Origin: ASV31 sp965229765
Lineage (GTDB): Bacteria; Pseudomonadota; Alphaproteobacteria; Rhodobacterales; Rhodobacteraceae
DNA: 64,000 nucleotides
Assembly: GCA_965229765.1 (NCBI GenBank)
Contig: CBDDJT010000004.1
Span: 1,426,001-1,490,000, forward strand
Direction of reading: 5' to 3'
The notes beneath the pieces were generated by a model. That model was not told the DNA's origin and searched no databases. It saw only the letters and a list, made by a program, of their open reading frames with translations. Of this stretch, positions 41,710-50,256 are shown piece by piece; position 1 is the stretch's first letter; each line of letters opens with the position of its first letter. A program made the position numbers and the translations under genes.

Positions 41710-43788
41710 TTAGCGCGCGTTCAGATCGGCAAAGCTGCCGCCATCCGCCGCCATGCGCCGCAGGATCTCGGGCACCTGCCAGTAATGCGCGTCTTCGGCC
41801 GAGTAGTGCTCGATCCGCGCGACGACCTCGGCCGCGCCCAGCGCGTCGGCATGGTGCAGCGGGCCGCCCCGGAACCTGGGAAAGCCGTAGCCGAAAAGCT
41901 TGACCGCATCCACGTCGATGGGGCGAAGCGCGATGCCTTCCTCGACCACGCGCGCGGCCTCGACGATCATGGCGGTCATGTAGCGCGCGACGATCTCGTC
42001 GGCGGTGAAGCTGCGGGGCCTGACGCCCGTTTCGGTGCGCTCGGCCTCGATCAGGCGCGCGACCTCGGGGTTGGGGCGCTTGTCGCGGCCTTCGTAGATA
42101 TAGAATCCCGCCCCGGTCTTGCGCCCGAAGTTGCCGCCCTCGCACAGCCGGTCGGCGACATGCACATAGCGTTCCGCCGCCGGCCGTGTGGGCGCCTGCC
42201 GCTTGCGGCTGGCCCAGCCGATGTCCAGACCCGCAAGGTCCATCACGGAAAACGGCCCCATGGCAAAGCCGAAGCCCTCGATCGCCGCATCGATCTCGGC
42301 GGGGCTCGCGCCGTCCAGCATCAGGTAATCGGCGGCCTTGCGGTAGTGCATCATGATGCGGTTGCCGATGAACCCGTCGCAGACACCCGAGCGGACCGCG
42401 ATCTTGCGCAGCCGCTTGGCCAGCGCAAAGCCGGTGGCCACGACCTCGGGCCCGGTCGCGTCGGCCACCACGACCTCCAGCAGGCGCATGACATGGGCGG
42501 GCGAGAAGAAATGCAGCCCGATCACGTCGCCTGGACGCGCGGTGGCAGCGGCGATGCGGTTCACGTCGAGATAGCTGGTGTTCGTGGCCAGCACCGCGCC
42601 GGGCTTTGCCACCCGGTCGAGCGCGCCGAAGATCTCTTCCTTGACGCCCATGTCCTCGAACGCGGCCTCGACGATCACGTCCGCCTGTCCCAGCGCACCC
42701 ATGTCAAGGCTGCTGGTCAGCGCGGACGACAGCATCGCCTCGCGCCGTTCAGCGGTCAGCTTGCCGCGCTTGACGGCACCGTCGAGATTGGACGCGATGG
42801 TGGCCATCCCGCGTTCCAGCCCGGCCGCGTCCCGCTCCACCAGCGTCACGGAGAGACCGGCAAGAAGCATTGCCGTGGCGATGCCAGAGCCCATGGTGCC
42901 GCCGCCGATGACGCCGGCGGCTTCGATTGCGCGTGGCGTCGCGCTGGCCTCGGGGATCTTGGTGACGGCGCGTTCGGCAAAGAAGGCATGGATCAGCCCG
43001 GCGCGCTGGGGGCTGGCGATGCATTCGTCATAGAGCGCGCGTTCCCGCGCCAGGCCCTCGTCGATCGGCAGAAGGCTGGCGGCCACGGCCTCGACGCATT
43101 TGTGCGGCGAGAAAAGGTGCGCCTGCGTTGCGCGCAGCTCTGCCGCCTTGGTCTTCAGCGCCGCATCGTCGGGCGTCGTGTCGATGTCGCGCACGCGCCG
43201 GGTGGGCAGGGTGCCGGCCAGCACCTCCTGCGCCATCGCCAGCGCCAGATCCCGGGGCGCGCCCGCCTCGATCCGGTCGATCAGACCCAGCGACAGCGCT
43301 TCTTCGGCTGGAATGCGGCGGCCCGTCACGATCAGGTCCAGCGCTGCGGCAATCCCCGCAAGGCGCGGCGCGCGTTGTGTGCCGCCGGCGCCGGGCAGGA
43401 TGCCCAGCGTCACCTCGGGGAAGCCGACAATCGTGCCGGGCGCGGCGATGCGGGCGTGACAGCCAAGCGCCACCTCCAGCCCGCCGCCAAGCGCGACCCC
43501 GTGAACGTAGGCGATGACAGGTGTCGCGCAGGTCTCCAGCGTATTGCAGACCCTGGGCAGCCACGGCTCCGCCACCGGCTTGCCGAATTCACGTATATCT
43601 GCCCCGGCGATAAAGCTCTTTCCCGCGCCGTAAAGCGCGATGACGGCGACATCGGGGTCGGCGTCCAGCCTTTGCACCGTGTCGCTCAGCGCCACGCGCA
43701 GCGCATGGCCAGCCGCGTTCACCGGCGGGTTGTCGATCCGCACAAGCGCGACCTGACTTACCCGTTCCACCTGGACGATGTCGTTCAT
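41710..43788 (-). CDS. Bifunctional enoyl-CoA hydratase / 3-hydroxyacyl-CoA dehydrogenase (FadJ/peroxisomal type)
   Basis: A 692-residue fatty acid oxidation enzyme. Residues 1–190 are crotonase-fold: GKSFIAGADIREFG, then VALGGGLEVALGCHA and GFPEVTLGILPGAGGTQR with the two catalytic Glu. From about 290 comes the NAD-binding domain GVIGGGTMGSGIATAMLLAG with LHFFSPAHVMRLLEVV, then the helical domains ending FPRFRGGPLHHADALG. The order and length fit the peroxisomal-type multifunctional enzyme found in Rhodobacterales. The ATG at 43788 is preferred over one 21 codons upstream, as conserved sequence begins MNDIVQVERV. It converges with the acyl-CoA cluster and may supply its beta-oxidation steps. 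Confidence 0.92.
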   Translation of the reverse strand: MNDIVQVERVSQVALVRIDNPPVNAAGHALRVALSDTVQRLDADPDVAVIALYGAGKSFIAGADIREFGKPVAEPWLPRVCNTLETCATPVIAYVHGVALGGGLEVALGCHARIAAPGTIVGFPEVTLGILPGAGGTQRAPRLAGIAAALDLIVTGRRIPAEEALSLGLIDRIEAGAPRDLALAMAQEVLAGTLPTRRVRDIDTTPDDAALKTKAAELRATQAHLFSPHKCVEAVAASLLPIDEGLARERALYDECIASPQRAGLIHAFFAERAVTKIPEASATPRAIEAAGVIGGGTMGSGIATAMLLAGLSVTLVERDAAGLERGMATIASNLDGAVKRGKLTAERREAMLSSALTSSLDMGALGQADVIVEAAFEDMGVKEEIFGALDRVAKPGAVLATNTSYLDVNRIAAATARPGDVIGLHFFSPAHVMRLLEVVVADATGPEVVATGFALAKRLRKIAVRSGVCDGFIGNRIMMHYRKAADYLMLDGASPAEIDAAIEGFGFAMGPFSVMDLAGLDIGWASRKRQAPTRPAAERYVHVADRLCEGGNFGRKTGAGFYIYEGRDKRPNPEVARLIEAERTETGVRPRSFTADEIVARYMTAMIVEAARVVEEGIALRPIDVDAVKLFGYGFPRFRGGPLHHADALGAAEVVARIEHYSAEDAHYWQVPEILRRMAADGGSFADLNAR

Positions 43789-43890
43789 CGGTGCCTCCCT
43801 TCGCGATGCGGGCAGACCCTGCACAAGCAGACGGCCCGCCGCAAGCGCCATTGCGCTTGCAGGAGAACCGTCATGTCGGAAGACCCAATC

Positions 43891-43965
43891 TGGAGCGGGC
43901 GATGAGATTCGAACTCACGACCCTTACCTTGGCAAGGTAATGCTCTACCCCTGAGCTACGCCCGC
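43891..43965 (-). tRNA. tRNA-Gly (GCC)
   Basis: A 75-nt cloverleaf: acceptor GCGGGCG/CGCCCGC, D-arm GCTCAGGGGTAGAGC, anticodon loop CTTGCCAA (GCC), T-arm GAGTTCGAATCTC, discriminator U, encoded CCA. It is transcribed leftward. Confidence 0.96.
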
Positions 43966-43981
43966 CCCGTTGGGTAGAGGG

Positions 43982-44010
43982 GAGATATAAAGAACCGGGC
44001 GGGCCTGCAA
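43982..44010 (-). promoter_or_regulatory. Promoter of tRNA-Gly
   Basis: On the minus strand: TTGCAG (44010–44005), 17-base spacer, TATCTC (43987–43982), 17 bases ahead of the mature tRNA. Confidence 0.6.
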
Positions 44011-44103
44011 GGGGATTTTTTGGCTCTTTGGAAAATTGCCTCGCCTGCGACGGAACCCGGGCTGCGCCGCGTATCACACCTGAAACCAAAAGGGAGACGG
44101 CAC

Positions 44104-44481
44104 ATGGTGCGGGAAACGATATTGGCGATGGCGCTTGCCTTGCCAGGGGCTGCGCTGGGTCATCCGGGACACGGCCCTTCGGAGCTGCTGGTCGAGGTTG
44201 CAGAAGCCTCGCAGCAGGGGCAGGTCGTCACGGTCAGCGCCCTGATCTCGAATCTCGGCACTGCCGATGTGAACCTGACCGGTATTCTGGCGCTTGGGGC
44301 TGCGGTCGAGGGGCAGGGGTTCCCGCTGACCATACCGGCCGACGAAACCATGCGCTTGTCGGCCGATCTTGTGTTTTCCGGCACCGTTCCCGGCATCCTG
44401 ACGCTGGATTTCGATTTCGGCGCGTCGGGGTCCGGCCCGGTGCTGGTGATCCCCCGGCTGGAGGACGAGGCCGATGTCTGA
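44104..44481 (+). CDS. Secreted protein of unknown function
   Basis: A 125-residue protein with a signal peptide (MVRETILAMALALPGAALG, cleavage probably after ALG). The mature part begins HPGHGPSELLVEV, a His-rich start that could bind a metal, and continues as a beta-rich domain (VVTVSALISNLGTADVNLTG, then GILTLDFDFGASG). It overlaps the next gene by 8 bases, so the two secreted products are made together. I do not recognise the family. Confidence 0.65.
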   Translation: MVRETILAMALALPGAALGHPGHGPSELLVEVAEASQQGQVVTVSALISNLGTADVNLTGILALGAAVEGQGFPLTIPADETMRLSADLVFSGTVPGILTLDFDFGASGSGPVLVIPRLEDEADV

Positions 44482-45406
44482 CAGATATCGGGTGACCCGC
44501 CGAAGTGCGCTGGCCGGAATCGGGGCCAGTCTTCTTGTGGCTGCCGCCGCCGCCGCGCAAGCCCGCCGCATTCATACGGCCACCAGGTCGCAGCCGCTGA
44601 CGCTGGTGCCTGCCGGGCAGGAAGCGGGCAGCAACCAGGTGTCCATCCGTATCGAGGGTGCCCGGCGCATTGTCGAATCGAACGGCATCCCCGACCATGC
44701 GGTCGGCCGCTTCCCAAACGGCGGCAACCCCAACCAGATCCGGGCGCAGGCCTACCGTTTCGAAATGCCAGTTGCGCCGCGCAATGGCAGAGGTGCCGAG
44801 ATCCAGCGGGGCGTGCTGCTTGGCGTTGCGGTGAACGGCGTGCCCTTCGATCCGGGCACCGCCGAATACTGGCAGGGCGACCGGTCGTCAGGCTGGCGGT
44901 ACGAGGCGCTGGGCGGCGCCGTGGCGCTGGGCCTCGACGCGAACTATGCCCATGTGCAGCCGAATGGCGCCTACCACTATCACGGGTTGCCGATCGGGCT
45001 GATGCAGGGACTGGGATGGCGGGCGGATCGGCCCTCGCCCCTGATCGGCTGGGCCGCAGACGGCTTTCCGATCTATGCGATCACGGCAGAGATCGACGGC
45101 CTGGTGGTCGAGATGACCAGTTCGTGGAAACTGCGCTCTGGATCGCGTCCGGGCGGCAGCGCACCGGACGGCGCGCATGATGGCACATTCGTGCAGGACT
45201 ATGCCCATGTGCCGGGCTCGGGCCGCCTGGATGCGCGCAATGGCGCGACGGTCCGAACGGCAGAATACCCCGATGGCACCTATGCCTATTTCCTGACGCG
45301 GGCCTTCCCGTTCATTCCGCGCGAACTGGCGGCCCCTGCCGAGCCGAGCTTTCGCCGGGGGCCGCCGGGCAACGGCACCGGGCGTCCGCCGCCGCGCCGG
45401 GGCTGA
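44474..45406 (+). CDS. YHYH domain-containing protein, Tat signal likely
   Basis: A 310-residue exported protein. The N-terminus (RVTRRSALAGIGASLLVAAA) has twin arginines and a hydrophobic stretch, a probable Tat signal. The YHYH signature is GAYHYHGLPIGL near residue 165, followed by SPLIGWAADGFPIYA, and a later YAHVPGSGRLDARNG and YFLTRAFPFIPR, which are typical of this family. The histidines suggest metal binding; the role is unknown. A proline/arginine-rich tail follows. It overlaps the preceding secreted-protein gene. Confidence 0.85.
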   Translation: MSDRYRVTRRSALAGIGASLLVAAAAAAQARRIHTATRSQPLTLVPAGQEAGSNQVSIRIEGARRIVESNGIPDHAVGRFPNGGNPNQIRAQAYRFEMPVAPRNGRGAEIQRGVLLGVAVNGVPFDPGTAEYWQGDRSSGWRYEALGGAVALGLDANYAHVQPNGAYHYHGLPIGLMQGLGWRADRPSPLIGWAADGFPIYAITAEIDGLVVEMTSSWKLRSGSRPGGSAPDGAHDGTFVQDYAHVPGSGRLDARNGATVRTAEYPDGTYAYFLTRAFPFIPRELAAPAEPSFRRGPPGNGTGRPPPRRG

Positions 45407-45418
45407 CGCCCCGGCGGG

Positions 45419-48400
45419 TCAGTCCTCGAATTCGACCAGCAGGTCCTTGGCATCGATCTGGTCGCCCGCAGCAACATGCACGGCCTTGACCTTGGCCGTG
45501 CGCTCGGCGTGCAGGCCGGTTTCCATCTTCATGGCCTCAATCGTCAGAAGAAGGTCGCCCTCCTTCACCTCGGCGCCCGCCGCAATCCCGATCGTCGCCA
45601 CGACGCCGGGCATCGGAGCGCCCAGATGGGACGGGTTGCCCGGTGTCGCCTTTGGCCGCGCCTTGCTGGTGGCCTTGGCGTCCCGGTTGGGCACGCGCAC
45701 AACGCGCGGCTGGCCGTTCAGATCGAAGAACACGCGCACGTCGCCGTCTTCGTGCGTTTCGCCGACGGCCTGCAACCGGATTTCAAGCGTCTTGCCCGGG
45801 TCGATCTCTGCGGTGACCGAGTCACCGGGCTGCATCCCGTAAAAGAACGTCTGCGTCGGCAGGGTGCGCACCGGGCCATAGACCGCGTGGCGTTCCATGT
45901 AGTCGGTGAAGACCTTGGGATACATGAGGTATCCGTTCAGGTCCTCGTCGTCGATCTCTTCGCCGGTCTTCGCGGCCACCTCGGTGCGCGTCGCGTCCAG
46001 GTCGACGGGCGACAGATGCTTGCCGGGCCGTTCGAGGTTGGGCGCCTCGGACTTGAGCGCCTTTCGGACGACCGCCTCGGGGAAGCCGCCCGGCGGCTGG
46101 CCCAGGTTGCCGCGCATCATGTCGATCACGCTGTCGGGCAGGCTGACGTCCTTGTCGGGGTCTTCGACATCGTCGCGCGTCAGGCCCTGGCTGACCATCA
46201 TCAGCGCCATGTCGCCCACCACCTTGGACGACGGCGTCACCTTGACGATATCGCCGAACATGCGGTTCACTTCGGCGTACATGTGCGCCACCTCGTGCCA
46301 GCGGTCCTCCAGCCCCATCGACCGGGCCTGTGCCTTGAGGTTGGTGAACTGTCCGCCCGGCATCTCGTGCAGATAGACCTCTGACGCAGGCGCCTGAAGG
46401 CCGGATTCGAAGGCGGCGTAATGGGCGCGGACGGCTTCCCAGTAGTTGGAAATCTCGCGGATCGCGTCGATGTCCAGCCCTGTGTCCCGCTCTGTAAAGC
46501 GCAACGCCTCGACCACGGTGCCCAGCGTCGCCTGGCTGGTGTTGCCCGACAGGGCGTCCATCGCGCAATCGACCGCATCCACTCCGGCCTCCGACGCGGC
46601 AAGGATCGTGCCGCAGGCGATGCCCGCGGTGTCATGGGTGTGGAAGTGGATCGGCAGGTCGACCTCTTCCTTCAGCGCCTTGAAGAGGATGCGCGCGGCG
46701 GCGGGTTTCAGAAGACCCGCCATGTCCTTCAGCCCCAGCACATGGGCGCCCGCGGCCTCAAGCTCCTTTGCCATCGCGACATAGTATTTCAGGTCGTATT
46801 TGGACCGTTCGGGGTTCAGAAGGTCGCCGGTGTAGCAGATCGTGCCTTCGCAGACCTTGCCGCTCTCCACGACCGCATCCATCGCGACGCGCATGTTCTC
46901 GACCCAGTTCAGGCTGTCGAAGACGCGAAACACGTCGACGCCGGATTTCGCCGCCTGCGCGACGAAGCTTTGCACCACGTTGTCGGGATAGTTGGTATAG
47001 CCCACCCCGTTCGAGGCGCGCAGCAGCATCTGCGTCATGATGTTGGGCATCGCGGCGCGGATGTCGCGCAGCCGCTGCCAGGGGCACTCCTGCAGGAAGC
47101 GGTAGGCCACGTCGAAGGTGGCCCCGCCCCAGCATTCCACGCTGAACAGTTCGGGCAGGTTCGCGGCATAGGTCGGCGCGACGCGGATCATGTCGATGGA
47201 CCGCATCCGCGTGGCCAGCAGCGACTGGTGCCCGTCGCGCATGGTCGTGTCGGTGATCAGCAGCTGCTTTTGCGCCTTCATCCAGTCGGCCAGCGCCTCG
47301 GGGCCGAACTGGTCGAGGATCTGGCGCGTGCCGGGCCTGGGGTCCTCGGCGCGATGGCGCGGGGCGCGCGGCGTCTTCAGTCCGGCGGGCGGACGCGTGC
47401 GGCCCTTGGTCTCTGGGTGGCCGTTCACGGTGATGTCGGCGATGTAGGTCAGGATCTTGGTGGCCCGATCTCGGCGCTGTTTGAAATCGAAGAGTTCGGG
47501 TGTCTGGTCAATGAACTTGGTGTGGTACTGGTTCGACAGGAAGGTCGGGTGCTTCAGCAGGTTTTCCACGAAAGCGATGTTCGTGGCCACGCCCCGGATG
47601 CGGAATTCCCGCAAGGCGCGGTCCATGCGGGCGATGGCCGCCTCGGGCGTGGGTGCCCATGCCGTCACCTTTTCCAGAAGCGAGTCGTAATACCGCGTGA
47701 TGACCGCGCCGGAATAGGCGGTGCCGCCGTCCAGCCGGATGCCCATGCCGGTGGCGCCCCGATAGGCCGTGATCCGGCCATAGTCGGGGATGAAGTTGTT
47801 CATCGGATCCTCGGTGGTGATCCGGCACTGGATCGCGTGGCCGGTGAGGCGCACGTCATACTGGCTGGCGACGCCGGTGGCCTCTATCAGCGACTTGCCC
47901 TCGGCGATCAGGATCTGGGCGCGCACGATGTCGATGCCCGTCACCTCCTCGGTCACCGTGTGCTCGACCTGCACGCGCGGGTTCACCTCGATGAAGTAGA
48001 AGGCCCCGGATTCCATATCCATCAGGAACTCGATGGTGCCGGCGCACTCGTAATCCACCGCCTCGGCGATCTTCTTGCCGAGATTGCAAAGTTCTTCGCG
48101 TTGTGCGTCCGACAGGTAGGGCGCCGGCGCGCGTTCCACCACCTTCTGGTTGCGGCGCTGCACGGAACAGTCACGTTCCCACAGGTGGTAGATGCTTCCG
48201 TGGCTGTCACCGAGGATCTGCACTTCGACATGCCGCGCGCGCAGGATCATCTTTTCCAGATACCCCTCGCCGTTGCCAAAGGCGGCCTCGGCCTCGCGCC
48301 GGCCTTCCTTGACCTTCTCGGCCAGGTCCTCGGGGCCGTTGATCGGGCGCATCCCGCGCCCGCCACCGCCCCAGCTGGCCTTCAGCATCAGCGGATAGCC

Positions 48401-48862
48401 GACCTCTTCGGCCTGCCTCGCGATCTCGTCCATGTCGTCGCCCAGAACCTCGGTCGCGGGGATCACCGGAACCCCTGCGGCGATGGCGACCTTGCGGGCG
48501 CTTGCCTTGTCGCCAAGGGCCCGCATCGTGTCCGACTTGGGACCGATGAAGGTCAGCCCGGCGGCGGTGCAGGCATCCACGAAAGCGGGGTTCTCGGACA
48601 GCAGGCCATAGCCCGGATGCACCGCGTCCGCGCCGCAGGCCCGCGCCACCCGGATGATTTCCTCGATCGAGAGATAGGCTGCCACCGGCCCCATCCCCTC
48701 GCCGATCAGATAGGCCTCGTCCGCCTTGAAGCGGTGCAGCGACAGCTTGTCCTCTTCGGCGTAGACCGCGACGGTGCGCTTCCCAAGCTCGTTCGCCGCG
48801 CGCATCACCCGGATTGCGATTTCGCCGCGGTTGGCAATCAGGATTTTGCGGAAATCAGCCAT
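45419..48862 (-). CDS. pyc: Pyruvate carboxylase
   Basis: A 1147-residue biotin enzyme that carboxylates pyruvate to oxaloacetate, refilling the TCA cycle. Order of domains: biotin carboxylase (1–450; ATP-grasp loop KASWGGGGRGMRP, then IEVNPRVQVEHTVTEE), carboxyltransferase (about 530–810; TTMRDGHQSLLATRMR with metal ligands HFHTHDTAG), PYC/OADA domain (about 830–1030) and biotinyl domain with the lysine K1112 in EAMKMETGLH. The length is normal for the four-domain alpha4 form. The ATG at 48862 is preceded by AGAGGTG. No neighbouring partner is needed. Confidence 0.97.
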   Translation of the reverse strand: MADFRKILIANRGEIAIRVMRAANELGKRTVAVYAEEDKLSLHRFKADEAYLIGEGMGPVAAYLSIEEIIRVARACGADAVHPGYGLLSENPAFVDACTAAGLTFIGPKSDTMRALGDKASARKVAIAAGVPVIPATEVLGDDMDEIARQAEEVGYPLMLKASWGGGGRGMRPINGPEDLAEKVKEGRREAEAAFGNGEGYLEKMILRARHVEVQILGDSHGSIYHLWERDCSVQRRNQKVVERAPAPYLSDAQREELCNLGKKIAEAVDYECAGTIEFLMDMESGAFYFIEVNPRVQVEHTVTEEVTGIDIVRAQILIAEGKSLIEATGVASQYDVRLTGHAIQCRITTEDPMNNFIPDYGRITAYRGATGMGIRLDGGTAYSGAVITRYYDSLLEKVTAWAPTPEAAIARMDRALREFRIRGVATNIAFVENLLKHPTFLSNQYHTKFIDQTPELFDFKQRRDRATKILTYIADITVNGHPETKGRTRPPAGLKTPRAPRHRAEDPRPGTRQILDQFGPEALADWMKAQKQLLITDTTMRDGHQSLLATRMRSIDMIRVAPTYAANLPELFSVECWGGATFDVAYRFLQECPWQRLRDIRAAMPNIMTQMLLRASNGVGYTNYPDNVVQSFVAQAAKSGVDVFRVFDSLNWVENMRVAMDAVVESGKVCEGTICYTGDLLNPERSKYDLKYYVAMAKELEAAGAHVLGLKDMAGLLKPAAARILFKALKEEVDLPIHFHTHDTAGIACGTILAASEAGVDAVDCAMDALSGNTSQATLGTVVEALRFTERDTGLDIDAIREISNYWEAVRAHYAAFESGLQAPASEVYLHEMPGGQFTNLKAQARSMGLEDRWHEVAHMYAEVNRMFGDIVKVTPSSKVVGDMALMMVSQGLTRDDVEDPDKDVSLPDSVIDMMRGNLGQPPGGFPEAVVRKALKSEAPNLERPGKHLSPVDLDATRTEVAAKTGEEIDDEDLNGYLMYPKVFTDYMERHAVYGPVRTLPTQTFFYGMQPGDSVTAEIDPGKTLEIRLQAVGETHEDGDVRVFFDLNGQPRVVRVPNRDAKATSKARPKATPGNPSHLGAPMPGVVATIGIAAGAEVKEGDLLLTIEAMKMETGLHAERTAKVKAVHVAAGDQIDAKDLLVEFED

Positions 48863-48947
48863 TGGCACACCTCTTTTTGCAGGTGCAGCATACGCAGTGT
48901 AACGATCCCGTAAACTGGAAATCGCCCCATGCCGTCATCGGCTGGCG

Positions 48948-50093
48948 TCAGATCTCTTGGATAAGACGATCGCGTGCGCCGGCGGGGCGTGCGATGCCCA
49001 TCTGCCCCATGTTTGACAGCAAGTCTTCGGTCAGGATGTGCGCGACGTGGGCTGCGCCCGCCGCGCCAAAAGCCGCCAGACCATAGTGAAATGCGCGGCC
49101 CAGCATCACCATGTCGGCGCCAAGCGCCATGGCCCGGAGCACGTCCAGCCCGCCCGTGACGCCCGAGTCGAATACAACCGGGCAGTCGGGGCCCACCGCC
49201 GAACGGATCGCCGGCAGGGCATCTATGCTGGAGGGCGCGGCGTCGAATTGACGCCCGGCGTGGTTCGACACCCAGATGCCGTCGGCGCCCGCCTTGCGCA
49301 GGCGGACCGCGTCATCGGGCGTCAGCACGCCCTTGACCAGCAGCGGCCCGTTCCAGATGTCCCGCAGCCGCACCAGATAATCCCAGCCCGGCGCGGTGCG
49401 CAGCAGGTAGCCGATATGCGCTGTCGAAGGCATGGACCCCTCGGATTTCATGTAGGACTCGAGAAAGCGCATCCGTGGCATCCCGTGGCGCAGCGTCCCC
49501 AGCGCCCATGCCGGGCGCAGACCCGTCTGTGCCATCAGGCGTGGCGTCAGGCGCGGCGGCTGTGTCAGCCCGCCCTTGCGCTGCCGTTCCCGGCGGCTTG
49601 CCACTGGCACATCCACCGTCAGGACCAGCGTGCCGAAACCGGCGGCCCGGACGCGGGCCAGCATGTCGTCCAGCACCCCGGGATCGCGCGGGGGATAAAG
49701 CTGGAACCACGCCGTTCCCCCGGTGTGCGGGCCGACTTCCTCGGGTGCGCGAGACGCGACGGTCGACAGGGTATAGGGCAACCCGGCATCCCGCCCCAGC
49801 CGGGCGAGCGTGGCCTCTGCATCCGGCCAGATCAGCCCAGACATGCCGACCGGCGCGATGCCAAAGGGCTTCTCGAACCTTTGGCCGAGAATGTCGACCG
49901 ACAGGTCATGCGTGATTTCGCCATGCAGGATGCTCGGGCGGAACAGGATCCGGTCAAGCGATTCCCGATTGCGCCGTGCGGTGGACTCGGTTCCGGTTGC
50001 GCTGTCCAGATAGTCCCATACGAACCGGGGCACCCGGCGCTTGGCGCGCGCGGCCAGATCGGCGATGGCGGGATGGCTTATGTCTAGGTCCAT
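48948..50093 (-). CDS. FMN-dependent alpha-hydroxy acid oxidase/dehydrogenase (LldD-like)
   Basis: A 381-residue TIM-barrel flavoenzyme that oxidises L-lactate or a related 2-hydroxy acid. It opens with RRVPRFVWDYLDSATGTE. FMN and active-site motifs are KPFGIAPVGMSGLIWPDAEA, AWFQLYPPRDPG, LTVDVPVASRRERQR, WNGPLLVKGVLT and, with the catalytic His and Arg, DGIWVSNHAGRQFD (usually SNHGGRQ). The end VFDSGVTGGLDVLRAMALGAD holds the phosphate site. The ATG at 50093 was chosen because the conserved sequence starts MDLDISHPAI. It is divergent from the helicase gene. Confidence 0.93.
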   Translation of the reverse strand: MDLDISHPAIADLAARAKRRVPRFVWDYLDSATGTESTARRNRESLDRILFRPSILHGEITHDLSVDILGQRFEKPFGIAPVGMSGLIWPDAEATLARLGRDAGLPYTLSTVASRAPEEVGPHTGGTAWFQLYPPRDPGVLDDMLARVRAAGFGTLVLTVDVPVASRRERQRKGGLTQPPRLTPRLMAQTGLRPAWALGTLRHGMPRMRFLESYMKSEGSMPSTAHIGYLLRTAPGWDYLVRLRDIWNGPLLVKGVLTPDDAVRLRKAGADGIWVSNHAGRQFDAAPSSIDALPAIRSAVGPDCPVVFDSGVTGGLDVLRAMALGADMVMLGRAFHYGLAAFGAAGAAHVAHILTEDLLSNMGQMGIARPAGARDRLIQEI

Positions 50094-50256
50094 GGCCCCT
50101 GTTTGTAGCGCCGCATGGATCAGGTGCAATCCGCCGCGTGCTTCTTCTGTTTCCAGATAGGCTCCTTCGCCGTCCCCGGAACGGTGGCGTTGCGGCATGT
50201 GAACATAGCACGAACAAGACTTTATCTTGGGCCGTCCCGCGGCTAGATTGCCGTCC

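Noticed and set aside
41674..43905. A 743-codon plus-strand frame opposite the bifunctional beta-oxidation gene.
   Set aside because: It mirrors fadJ codon by codon with a His/Gln/Arg-rich composition, as expected for antisense of a high-GC gene. No motif is recognisable.
46421..48913. An 830-codon plus-strand frame opposite pyruvate carboxylase.
   Set aside because: Antisense of a strongly conserved gene in GC-rich DNA; composition and lack of motifs argue against a real gene.
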